From: CAYXVU01 sp964468725
GTDB lineage: Bacteria > Acidobacteriota > Blastocatellia > UBA7656
DNA: 37,822 nucleotides
Assembly: GCA_964468725.1 (NCBI GenBank)
Contig: CAYXVU010000032.1
Location: 1-37,822 of the forward strand
Direction: 5' to 3'
Part shown: piece by piece, positions 1-7,789 of the stretch
How the letters are laid out: every line of letters begins with the position of its first letter
Position numbering within the stretch: the first letter of the stretch is position 1
The notes under the pieces: model-generated
What the model was told of the DNA's origin: nothing
Seen by the model: the letters and a program-made list of their open reading frames with translations, nothing else
The model's database searches: none
Made by a program: the position numbers and the translations under genes

Positions 1-1553
1 ACCAAGCCAATCAATGCCGCGACCAAATAGATGTTTGCGTGCTGGATATGCGATTGGAAGACCGCAATGAGCCGGATGTGACCGGAGCCGATATTGGACT
101 GGAAATCCGTAATGCCAACCCAAACTACCCGCCCGAGTTTCTTATCTTTTCCGCTCACACGGAAGTGGATTACTACAAATTGGCGCTCAAACTGCACGTC
201 GCCGATTACATGCAAAAAGAAGACCGCACAAATAACCATGATGAACTCATTCGCCAGATCCGCGCGCTGGCCTTGCGACGCCGGTTGAGCATCGCGCAAC
301 CGGCGATGATAGAGCGAATCCGACAGATTGCGGAATCCAGTCACAGCCAGTTCGAAGCTATGATGAAGTTTTGTAAAGGGATTTTGGCCGAGAGCTTCAA
401 GATGACGTTAGGCGCTCCCTTCGTCATCCTTTGCACAGATGAAAAGAACCGGACAATCTGTTGTTATAACAACATCGGTTTGCCGGAAGAAGCCCATGCC
501 GACTACGACACCTTACAAGCCTTGACGGTATCGAAAGGCAGCGTAGAGCAGCCCTTTGTTTTCGATCTGGATATATTGGCTACGGCCTCGAATGAGAAAG
601 CCGCAGATAACAGCGTAATTCTAAAAGCTCTCGATGGCGCAGCCTTTCTTTCGTTAGCAAAAATGAAAGGGGTTCAGATATCACTTGGGCTAATCCAAGA
701 AGCGCCGAGAGAAGGACTCCTAGAAGAAGATACAAAACAATTAGCTACCGTTCTGCTCCGATACTTTAAGATTGCTGTAATGGAAAATTTATTAGCAATT
801 TTCTCTAGATGGCAAGAGGCAAAGAAGGCAGAGATATTAGAACAGACTGCCCAAATCTGCCTTTATTTGGGGCAAGAGCAAGAAACTGCGCTTCAGAACA
901 ACGATTGGACAGGCCTACGAAGCCTCGTTGGAGATTTGATTGACACAGGAAGAACGCTTTTATCACTTGCTAGTAAGAATAGCGCCTCAAGGGAAGATGA
1001 CCGGATGAAGCAAGCGAGCGAGGAAGACCTGCACAGCATGGTGGATTCCGTATGGGAAGATATGACCTCGTTTGATAAGCGCATCCCGCCGCAGGCGGTT
1101 ACAGTCACCGGCCAAGCCAGCGTTCACGCCTTGAAGAGCGACCTCTTCATTATCATCTCTCGCTTCCTGGAATGGTTCGTTCAGCGCTTTATTGATACGC
1201 CCAAAGAACTGCGCGCCATTCGTGTCACCTGCTTGCAAACCGATGGCGGCGCGCAATTGCTGATGGAAGACAACAGCGACCGCTTAAACGCGCTACTGCG
1301 GAAGCGACTGTTTGAACCCTTTTCCCAGAGCGTTCCGGTTGCAGTCGCCGGTCAACAAGGGAATCAGCAACCGGGAAGGTTTCTGTCCTTGTATCTGGCA
1401 AAGATGCTCGTCGAGATGCGCTACCGGGGCGAAATTCAAGATTTATCCGATGAGATTGCCGGGGATCGCGGGCATAAGTTCTTAATCCGCTTTCTGAAAG
1501 CAGACGCGTCAACCGCGCCCTCACAGGCTGAGCAACCTGTCGCTAATCGCTAA
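1..1553 (+). CDS. Receiver-GAF-ATPase-like signalling protein, 5' end outside window
   Basis: The frame is open from base 3, so the start lies outside the window; the first available start codon (GTG at 39) falls inside the receiver domain. The visible part of the receiver has the phosphoacceptor Asp in VLDMRL (codon 45-47), the Ser in IFSAH (150-152) and the Lys in YMQKED (216-218), so phosphorylation looks possible. Numbering from codon 39, residues about 100-250 look like a GAF domain. After a helical linker, about 360-490 resembles a histidine-kinase ATPase domain (RLFEPF, then a GRFLSLYLAKMLVE stretch). I see no H-box histidine in the linker and the glycine boxes are poor, so kinase activity is doubtful. 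It lies 87 bases upstream of the CHAT gene on the same strand and probably shares its operon. An adaptor or pseudokinase role is inferred. Confidence 0.75.
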   Translation, partial: QANQCRDQIDVCVLDMRLEDRNEPDVTGADIGLEIRNANPNYPPEFLIFSAHTEVDYYKLALKLHVADYMQKEDRTNNHDELIRQIRALALRRRLSIAQPAMIERIRQIAESSHSQFEAMMKFCKGILAESFKMTLGAPFVILCTDEKNRTICCYNNIGLPEEAHADYDTLQALTVSKGSVEQPFVFDLDILATASNEKAADNSVILKALDGAAFLSLAKMKGVQISLGLIQEAPREGLLEEDTKQLATVLLRYFKIAVMENLLAIFSRWQEAKKAEILEQTAQICLYLGQEQETALQNNDWTGLRSLVGDLIDTGRTLLSLASKNSASREDDRMKQASEEDLHSMVDSVWEDMTSFDKRIPPQAVTVTGQASVHALKSDLFIIISRFLEWFVQRFIDTPKELRAIRVTCLQTDGGAQLLMEDNSDRLNALLRKRLFEPFSQSVPVAVAGQQGNQQPGRFLSLYLAKMLVEMRYRGEIQDLSDEIAGDRGHKFLIRFLKADASTAPSQAEQPVANR

Positions 1554-1640
1554 CCATTCTTCTTTATCAGCCGAAACGCACAGCCCGACGGGCGGCGCTG
1601 ACGGCTGCGGTGTCGAAAAGAGAGAGGCAGAGGAAAAGCC

Positions 1641-3188
1641 ATGAGCAATCCGCGATCAGTCGTTCAAGTCATCTTTCTCCCCGAGGGCGGCAGCGACCCA
1701 ATCGTACCGCCATGGGTTGAAGGCGAATCCTTGCACGCTCAGGGAGGCTATGTCTTTCAAGTTGACAATTGGGAAGCCTGCGTCTTGAATCTCACCAACC
1801 GAGCCGCTCAAGAGTATGTGATTTCCGCCGCGCCCTTTTTATGTTTGTTAGGCGACCACCTCATCAATCACTATAATTACCACCTGCTCGAAAGGCTTGT
1901 GGAAGAAGCGCGCAAACATGGGTGGGGAGCGCCGGTTTATCTGGTGGTTGATAAGAGCATTGACATCAGCGAAAGCCAAATCGAGAATCGCGCCGCCTTA
2001 TCCGATTGGTTTGACAAGGTCATTAAAGCTGGGGCTTCGGAACTGTTGGAAGTGAAATTTGATCGCAGTTACGGGTTCATTCGCTCGGATATGAATCCTC
2101 TGACAAGCAATGCCAAGCATGCCGAAAAACGGAATTGCGCGCTGCAACAGGCAGCCGGAGCCGGTGAGTGGAAATGGGGGTATTGGGGAGCGGGTCCGGT
2201 CTCTGTCAAAGACGGCACGTGCTTAACCACGTTCATACCAGACTACGTGATTCAGCCAACCGACCAAGCCTTTGCCGGAAACCTTTTGTTAGTGATTGAC
2301 ATGCTGCATGACTTAGAGCAGGTCAGATTCGTCAAAGAGACACTCAAAAAATACACAAGATGCCATCCGGTGGTCGCTCTATACAAAGTCCCAGCCTCAG
2401 ACAAGTTGAAGAGTTGGTGTCGGCAAAGCAAGCTCCCCTTGATTGAGTGGGAATTTCGCGGCCCCTACGAATTGCGCTTTTTTCTCGAACGGGCAAATCG
2501 AGACGCGCACCCAAGCGGGACTTCGCTGTCCGGCGGCGACGTGCGTGCGGTGCGGGTAGAAAATCAAGTTTTCCCGCTGCCGGACTCATCCTTACGGACG
2601 GCTCTCTTAATTACAAATTCCTTTCACCCCATAGATTTTGTCGATGCCCGACTCTGTATCGCGGCTTCACAGGAAGCCGGACAGATAACGTACCACATGC
2701 CGATCTGCACCCATTACAACGTCCACCCGGCCTTAAACGGAGATCATCTGCCAGATGTTTTAGAGAAGATGAGCGAAAAGTTGTCGCTCATGGCTTGGGT
2801 CTATCTTGGGCATGGCCGCAAAGTCGCAGGGCAAGAAGATATCGAACTCCAAGAGTTCTCCAAAAACTTTCACGCAGCTGCGCAATGGCTGCTGCGGTTT
2901 CAATCTTACGAGAGAAGCTTGGCTTTGGCCTTCTTCTCGGCTTGTGAGTCGGCGCAAGCCGCTCGCCTTTTTGCCCAAGCCGGAGTCGGGGTAGCCATAG
3001 GATTTGAAGGGCAAGTTATCCCTCCGGCTTCGATGTTGCTGGCCCAAGAAGTGGTCAGCGCCGCCTTACGAAGCGGCGGCAACCGTGAGCGCATTTTAGA
3101 AGCTTTTCACCGGGGCTGTACGAGGTTGCAAGCCAGAGGCTATAGTCAGTCTCAGCCCGTAGCCTATTGGTCAGATTGTGGAAAATGA
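1641..3188 (+). CDS. CHAT-domain (caspase-like) peptidase
   Basis: A 515-residue protein. Its C-terminal half, about residues 318-500, reads as a CHAT domain, a clan CD cysteine peptidase fold. A hydrophobic strand leads into YLGHGRK with His391 (2811-2813). A second strand leads into FFSACESA with Cys435 (2943-2945). After that comes the usual AGVGVAIGFEG strand and a helix. Both catalytic positions are intact. The N-terminal 300 residues look alpha/beta, contain several Cys, and show no TPR repeats, signal peptide or membrane segment, so it should be cytoplasmic. An AGAGG site lies about 10 bases before the ATG. The stop overlaps the next start as ATGA, implying translational coupling to the sigma-54 activator. 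In CHAT families the domain cleaves a partner protein after a trigger; the substrate here is unknown. The domain call is firm, the role is inferred. Confidence 0.8.
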   Translation: MSNPRSVVQVIFLPEGGSDPIVPPWVEGESLHAQGGYVFQVDNWEACVLNLTNRAAQEYVISAAPFLCLLGDHLINHYNYHLLERLVEEARKHGWGAPVYLVVDKSIDISESQIENRAALSDWFDKVIKAGASELLEVKFDRSYGFIRSDMNPLTSNAKHAEKRNCALQQAAGAGEWKWGYWGAGPVSVKDGTCLTTFIPDYVIQPTDQAFAGNLLLVIDMLHDLEQVRFVKETLKKYTRCHPVVALYKVPASDKLKSWCRQSKLPLIEWEFRGPYELRFFLERANRDAHPSGTSLSGGDVRAVRVENQVFPLPDSSLRTALLITNSFHPIDFVDARLCIAASQEAGQITYHMPICTHYNVHPALNGDHLPDVLEKMSEKLSLMAWVYLGHGRKVAGQEDIELQEFSKNFHAAAQWLLRFQSYERSLALAFFSACESAQAARLFAQAGVGVAIGFEGQVIPPASMLLAQEVVSAALRSGGNRERILEAFHRGCTRLQARGYSQSQPVAYWSDCGK

Positions 3189-4537
3189 AGATGGCAATCG
3201 CTCTATTTTCACAAGCCAATTTCCCTTTGGATGAAGCGGTTCAACGGTTGAGCCAAGAAGGATTGATCGGGTTGAGCCTTCAGCTTGGCGCAGCCTTATG
3301 CAAAGCGAAGCTGTCGCCTGATTTGGCAACCGGTATTTTGGTGATTCCGAAACAGGGAATAGATTTGATTGGCGAGCAAACCACTATCGTGAGAAGACTG
3401 CTTCCCGAAGCGGCGTCGCTCATCCTGTGCATTCCCGAAGTTACGCCATCCGACCGCTTGCTGTTACAGCGTTGCGGGGCTTCGGAAATTGTCTCTCCTC
3501 GCAGTTGGTCAGCGGCGCATATCGTTGAGCGCGTTTTAGGGCAATTGATTCTGTCCGGCCTGATACAACCTTCTTCTCTGGGCGACTTGCGCGGCGCATC
3601 CCGACAGCTACGCGATCTCTACGGTCATATTCAACGCCTCGCGCCGCTCTCTGAGACCATCTTGATTCTCGGTGAAACCGGCACCGGCAAAGAATTAGTC
3701 GCCAGAGAAATTCACCACCATAGTCAACGTCCGAATCCGTTTCTCCCCATCAACTGCGCGGAGTTGAGGCCCGAACTAATGGGCAGCGAACTGTTCGGCC
3801 ATGAAAGGGGCGCATTTACCGATGCCCGACAAGCTCGCAAGGGACTATTTCTTGAGGCAGAACGCGGCACTATCTTTCTTGACGAAATCGGCGACCTCGA
3901 TTTGAAAGCGCAAGCGCAATTGCTGCGCGTCCTCGAAGACCGCAAAATTCGACCGGTCGGAGCCAATCAGTCTCTTGAGATTCGCGCCCGCATCATTCTG
4001 GCCACTCATCGCAACCTGTCTGAGGATTGTGCCGAAGGCAAGTTCCGCTACGACCTGTTTCAACGCATTCAAGGGTTCACCCTTGAACTATCTCCGCTAC
4101 GCGAACGGAAAGCTGATATTCCCTTGCTTGTGCAGCATTTTGTAGAAGAATTCAATCACGAGTACGCTTCGACTCTAACCCTCCCGCCCGGTTCTCTCGA
4201 TAGCCTGTTTCGATACGATTGGTCAGGCAATGTGCGAGAACTCCGCGCCATCGTCAGAAGAGCCGCCGCTTACGCAGACGGCGACCGCCTGAGCGCCGTC
4301 TTTTTTCAAGAGGCAGTGCGCGCCCGACAAACGGAAAAGCCCAAACATACAGTAGCTTTTGATCCGGCTACCCATTCATGGCGTAGCGTTTTGAATCTCA
4401 TCCAACGAGCCTATTTCAAGGCAGCCCTCGCTGCCGCCGGAGGGAACAAAGAGAAAGCCGCCCAACTAGCCGGGTTAAGCCGTTCGCAATTCTATGAAAA
4501 ACTCAAAGAAATCGAGTCCGTCCAATCGGAAAGCTAG
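3185..4537 (+). CDS. Sigma-54-dependent transcriptional activator with pseudo-receiver
   Basis: A bacterial enhancer-binding protein of 450 residues from the ATG at 3185, which overlaps the CHAT stop codon. A longer TTG start at 3167 is possible but less natural. Residues 1-120 resemble a receiver fold, but the phosphoacceptor Asp and the Lys near the end are both missing. The AAA+ domain spans about 132-365. It has Walker A GETGTGKE (163-170), Walker B GTIFLDEIGD (228-237), FRYDLFQRI with the arginine fingers, and the WSGNVREL sensor II motif. The sigma-54 contact loop reads GAFTDA (209-214) instead of GAFTGA. A Fis-type helix-turn-helix lies at about 416-442. It should bind upstream enhancer sites and remodel sigma-54 polymerase. 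Lacking a phosphorylation site, it must be controlled another way, plausibly by the coupled CHAT protein. Confidence 0.9.
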   Translation: MKMAIALFSQANFPLDEAVQRLSQEGLIGLSLQLGAALCKAKLSPDLATGILVIPKQGIDLIGEQTTIVRRLLPEAASLILCIPEVTPSDRLLLQRCGASEIVSPRSWSAAHIVERVLGQLILSGLIQPSSLGDLRGASRQLRDLYGHIQRLAPLSETILILGETGTGKELVAREIHHHSQRPNPFLPINCAELRPELMGSELFGHERGAFTDARQARKGLFLEAERGTIFLDEIGDLDLKAQAQLLRVLEDRKIRPVGANQSLEIRARIILATHRNLSEDCAEGKFRYDLFQRIQGFTLELSPLRERKADIPLLVQHFVEEFNHEYASTLTLPPGSLDSLFRYDWSGNVRELRAIVRRAAAYADGDRLSAVFFQEAVRARQTEKPKHTVAFDPATHSWRSVLNLIQRAYFKAALAAAGGNKEKAAQLAGLSRSQFYEKLKEIESVQSES

Positions 4538-4592
4538 GAAAATGTTTCCGCCTGATCGGCAAGCGTTCTCCAATCCCAACAACCCCATCAGT

Positions 4593-4620
4593 GAACCGGC
4601 GACCAGCGGTTCCTTTACTC
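4593..4620 (+). terminator. Weak hairpin after the CHAT/activator operon
   Basis: A perfect 6-bp stem GAACCG/CGGTTC (4593-4598 with 4607-4612) around an 8-base loop lies 56 bases after the activator stop and is followed by CTTTACTC. The T-tract is poor, so this is at best a weak intrinsic terminator. Confidence 0.3.
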
Positions 4621-4643
4621 ATCTACGTCATTGACTGAAAGAC

Positions 4644-4660
4644 TTGGGCAAAAGGTTGTA
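4644..4660 (+). promoter_or_regulatory. Degenerate sigma-54-like (-24/-12) element
   Basis: TTGGGCAAAAGGTTGTA fits the -24/-12 layout YTGGCACG-N4-TTGCW at the -24 GG (4646-4647) and at TTG plus the final A of the -12 box, with correct spacing. It deviates at the invariant -12 C, which is T here, and through most of CACG. It lies between the sigma-54 activator and the flippase gene, which makes it suggestive only. No enhancer site was recognised. Confidence 0.22.
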
Positions 4661-4772
4661 AAATGAATCGGGTTCTGTCAATCAGGAGCAAGCCATTCTG
4701 AACACGAACACTGAGCCATCCCCACAGCCTCGCCTGCCAACCGAAAAGCGTTTATGGCCTCGACTCGGTGAA

Positions 4773-5999
4773 GTGCCGCGTCAAGCTGGATTACTCTTTT
4801 CCGCTAACACGGTTGCGATGCTCGCTTCGCTGCTCACAGCGGTCGTGCAGTTCCGCGTGATGGAGCCTGAAGATCGCGGTCTGTACGCGCTCGCTTTGCC
4901 GATCATCATGATATCCAGCCTCTTCTTTGAAGTTGGCTTTTCGCCCGCCGGGGGGCGAGTGCTGGCTCTGGCTGACGATCAAGAGAGGCAGCGCCGCACC
5001 CTCGGCGCATTGGTGTTGATGGCGACATTGATCGGGGCGGCGTTATCGCTCTTCCTCTTGGCAAGCGCCCTCCCCTTTGCGGCGTTCTTTGATAAAAACA
5101 TCGCGCCAATTCTCTTCCTCGCCGCAGGCTTCGCCTTTGTCATTCCGTTTCAATCGGTCATTCAAGACGGTTGCCAAGGTTTGAATCAAATTCCGAAATT
5201 GTCGGCCTATCAACTGGGCTTCGCGCTGATGAATTTGACCCTGCAATGCGCGCTCGCCTTTACTGGCAACCTCACCTCGAAACTGGCTCTGCTCGCCTAT
5301 CTCACGGCCATTGGATTGTCTGCATTGTGGACGCTGGCGCGCCTGCGCCCGGATTTTTCCGACTTCTCGCGCTATCTCAAACTCACCCTGCAAGAGATGC
5401 GTCGTTACGGCTTAAACATCTACCTCTCGCGCATCACCGGAACGGTCAGCACGCAGGTGGACAATCTGGTCATCGCCTATTTCATTCCGCAAACTGCGCC
5501 GCTCGCACTCTATGACAATGCACAAAAAGTCTCTAACCCCATCGTGATGCTGGCGCGCTCGATTTCGATCACCCGCTTTCGCGCCTTTGTCGGACTCAAC
5601 AGCGTTCCGGCGAGCATTCGCCGCTGGAATGCAGGCCTGCTGATTGTGGCTTCGCTCTTGCTCGCCACTATCGGGCCGTTTGCGCTGAAGCTCGTCTTTC
5701 CGAAATATGCCGAAGCCGGAGACTTGCTGTTACCCTTCGCCTTTTGGAGCCTGTTCGGCGGGCTGTTTCAGCCGTATCACACTTTTTTGTTATCGCACGG
5801 GCGCGGCGCGGAGATTCGCAACAAAGCCTTGCTCCTCACAATTGCCGACATAACTGGGTTGTTGATCGCTGTACCGCGCTTCGGCATCTATGGCGCGGCG
5901 TGGGTAGCAGCGGGTTCCATGCTTCTGGACTACCTGCTGACGCTCTACTACTATCACAAATTCCGCCGCACCCTTATCAATGAAGGGGTGAAAGAGTGA
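4773..5999 (+). CDS. Polysaccharide/lipid-linked sugar flippase (MATE/MOP-type)
   Basis: A 408-residue, very hydrophobic protein with about 11-12 predicted membrane helices. Its N-terminus has the NTVAMLASLLTAVVQFRVM helix followed by a PEDRGLYAL loop typical of Wzx/RfbX-like oligosaccharide flippases. The family moves undecaprenyl-linked glycans across the inner membrane. It is followed after 12 bases by a glycosyltransferase, which supports an exopolysaccharide or cell-surface glycan role. The GTG at 4773 is the first conventional start, but the frame is open back to 4662, and GGAG at 4685-4688 sits well placed for an ATT (4695) or CTG (4698) start. A longer N-terminus is therefore possible. 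The last codons run into an 8-bp tandem repeat. Confidence 0.8.
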   Translation: MPRQAGLLFSANTVAMLASLLTAVVQFRVMEPEDRGLYALALPIIMISSLFFEVGFSPAGGRVLALADDQERQRRTLGALVLMATLIGAALSLFLLASALPFAAFFDKNIAPILFLAAGFAFVIPFQSVIQDGCQGLNQIPKLSAYQLGFALMNLTLQCALAFTGNLTSKLALLAYLTAIGLSALWTLARLRPDFSDFSRYLKLTLQEMRRYGLNIYLSRITGTVSTQVDNLVIAYFIPQTAPLALYDNAQKVSNPIVMLARSISITRFRAFVGLNSVPASIRRWNAGLLIVASLLLATIGPFALKLVFPKYAEAGDLLLPFAFWSLFGGLFQPYHTFLLSHGRGAEIRNKALLLTIADITGLLIAVPRFGIYGAAWVAAGSMLLDYLLTLYYYHKFRRTLINEGVKE

Positions 6000-6025
6000 A
6001 AGGGTGAACGGGTGAAGGGGAGAAA
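5986..6025 (+). repeat. Five 8-bp tandem repeats across a stop/start junction
   Basis: Five consecutive units, GGGTGAAA, GAGTGAAA, GGGTGAAC, GGGTGAAG and GGGAGAAA, run from 5986 to 6025. They contain the flippase stop (TGA 5997-5999) and the apparent GTG start of the next glycosyltransferase (6012). The unit is not a multiple of three, so a change in copy number shifts reading frames. Confidence 0.75.
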
Positions 6026-7754
6026 AAGGGAGGCAGCAAAAGAGCGAGTCGGCAATAAAGCGGATTTGCAGCCTTCAACATTCAACCAGCAACCAGCCGC
6101 CAGCAACTGGCAACCGGCAACTGTCCTTCTCCTTGATCTATCGAATGACAAAACCGCTGCTTTGATGTGGAGCCGTTCTTTCGCAGCCGAGAGCGCCACC
6201 GAACTCATCAACAAAGCGGAGCTTAAGTGGTCATCGAAACGTGCTGCCCTGGCGCGGTTGCGCGGACGTTCGCCGCAGGTCTTCGCCGTCTTTGCGACCA
6301 ATCTCGAAACCCAAAGCGCCCGCCGCGCCCTGCTGCTGTTCGGCGCTCTGACCGGCGCACAGCGCATCATCATCGGAGATCGCCATCACACCCTTATCCG
6401 CTCTCGTCGGCAAGTGGTCTTCAGCGATATGCCGCGCCTCGCTTTCGAATACGCGCTCGGCTACGGGCTGCTTGCGCCGCTGTTGTGGGTGATGACCTGG
6501 GCGATTGGCATATGCCTGCCGATGCGCGCAGTAATGCGTGCATCCCAAATCAAGCGCAAACTATCGGATACGCATGCCCCTCAATCTGTGCTCTATCTCC
6601 GCGCTACGCTCTCTGCCGAAAAGGCCGGTGGCATGATTACGCACGTGAAAGGTTTCGTGCGTGGCGCTGAAGCATTAGGCCATCGCGTCAAGCTAATCAC
6701 AGTCAGTGAAGGTGCAAGGGATTTTGTTGTCAGCCGCGTTCTCAAACCTTCTGCGGCGGTGAGCGCCAACAAAGCGCTGTTCGAATTATGGAGCAACCTG
6801 ATCTTCACTCTCAAAAGCTGGCGTTGGCTGGAGCAGAGCCGAGAAGCGGAATTCGATTTCATCTATCAACGTTACAGCCGGTTCAACTGGACAGGCGCGG
6901 TGTTGTCATTTATCACCGGGCGCGCGCTGGCATTGGAATATAACGGTTCGGAAGTTTGGATCAGTCAACGGTGGGACCCAATCGGTCTCATCAGCCTGCT
7001 GAAACGCTATGAACGACTGAATCTGCGCGCTGCGGATTTGGTCTTCGTCGTTTCGGATGCCGAACGCCGCAACCTCATCAAAGCCGGAGTCGCAGAAGCC
7101 AAAATCATCGTCAATCCGAATGGCGTTGACCCAAGCGAATTTCGCCCGCAGTGCGGCGGACAAGCAATACGCGAGCGGCTTGGCATCGCAGATCGCATCG
7201 TCGTCGGTTTCATCGGCACGTTTGGCCCCTGGCACGGAGCGCCCGCTTTGGCCGCTGCAGCGGCGCAAGTCTCGCCTTCCGCACGCTGCCATTTTCTCTT
7301 CATCGGGGATGGGGATGAGCGACCGCAAACCGAAGCTCTCATTGCTGCTCATCAGGTGAGCGCAACCTTCATCGGGCGCATCGCACACCCCGAAGCTCCG
7401 GCGTATCTCGATGCCTGCGACATCCTCGCCTCGCCGCATGTGCCGTCACCGGATGGCAGCGAATTTTTCGGGTCACCAACCAAACTCTTCGAATATCTGG
7501 CGATGGCACGCCCCATCGTTGCCAGTCGGCTCGGACAAATCGCCGATGTCATTCACGACGAAGAGAATGGTCTGCTCGTCGCGCCAGGCCATGCAGAAGA
7601 GTGGGCGCGCGCCTTCGAACGCCTTGCCAGCGATGCAGAGCTGCGAAATCGGTTGGGCGTGGCAGCACGACAAACGGCGATGGCAAAATATACATGGCAG
7701 CACAATGCGGCACGCGTCTTCGCAGGGGTTGCCAAAGTAAGCATAAAAGGCTGA
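6012..7754 (+). CDS. Family 4-type (GT-B) glycosyltransferase with N-terminal membrane module
   Basis: A 580-residue frame. The GT-B part spans about residues 193-575. It has the acceptor-side KAGGMITHVKGFVRGAEALG helix, the inter-domain PNGVDPSEF motif (369-377) and the donor-binding stretch SPTKLFEYLAMARPIVAS (488-505), with an expanded form of the family's E-x7-E motif. The family moves a sugar from a nucleotide donor to a glycan or lipid. About 150 residues precede it, ending in a hydrophobic segment (about 151-170) that could anchor it in the membrane. The true start is uncertain. The GTG at 6012 lies in a tandem repeat, and residues 18-36 are encoded by low-complexity CAAC/CAGC-rich DNA, so translation may begin further in, for example at the ATG of codon 52. 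It follows the flippase closely and converges on the metallo-hydrolase gene. Confidence 0.82.
   Translation: MKGRKREAAKERVGNKADLQPSTFNQQPAASNWQPATVLLLDLSNDKTAALMWSRSFAAESATELINKAELKWSSKRAALARLRGRSPQVFAVFATNLETQSARRALLLFGALTGAQRIIIGDRHHTLIRSRRQVVFSDMPRLAFEYALGYGLLAPLLWVMTWAIGICLPMRAVMRASQIKRKLSDTHAPQSVLYLRATLSAEKAGGMITHVKGFVRGAEALGHRVKLITVSEGARDFVVSRVLKPSAAVSANKALFELWSNLIFTLKSWRWLEQSREAEFDFIYQRYSRFNWTGAVLSFITGRALALEYNGSEVWISQRWDPIGLISLLKRYERLNLRAADLVFVVSDAERRNLIKAGVAEAKIIVNPNGVDPSEFRPQCGGQAIRERLGIADRIVVGFIGTFGPWHGAPALAAAAAQVSPSARCHFLFIGDGDERPQTEALIAAHQVSATFIGRIAHPEAPAYLDACDILASPHVPSPDGSEFFGSPTKLFEYLAMARPIVASRLGQIADVIHDEENGLLVAPGHAEEWARAFERLASDAELRNRLGVAARQTAMAKYTWQHNAARVFAGVAKVSIKG
6073..6123. 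repeat. Low-complexity CAAC/CAGC-rich stretch
   Basis: An imperfect run of CAAC, CCAGC and GGCAAC units just after the 8-bp repeat array. It is translated in the glycosyltransferase frame as a Gln/Pro/Ala-rich string unlike the rest of the protein, which makes it look like intergenic repeat sequence. Confidence 0.5.
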
Positions 7755-7789
7755 AGCCATCCGTGCCGATAATCAACGGCTCACCTCTC

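Noticed and set aside
1641..3188. CHAT protein as a Craspase (type III-E CRISPR) component
   Set aside because: No CRISPR array, no Cas7-like gene and no TPR repeats in the window; only the peptidase fold is shared.
4631..4664. Sigma-70 promoter TTGACT ... TTGTAA/GTAAAA before the flippase
   Set aside because: Spacing of 19 or more bases and weak -10 hexamers; the overlapping sigma-54-like element fitted slightly better but is weak too.
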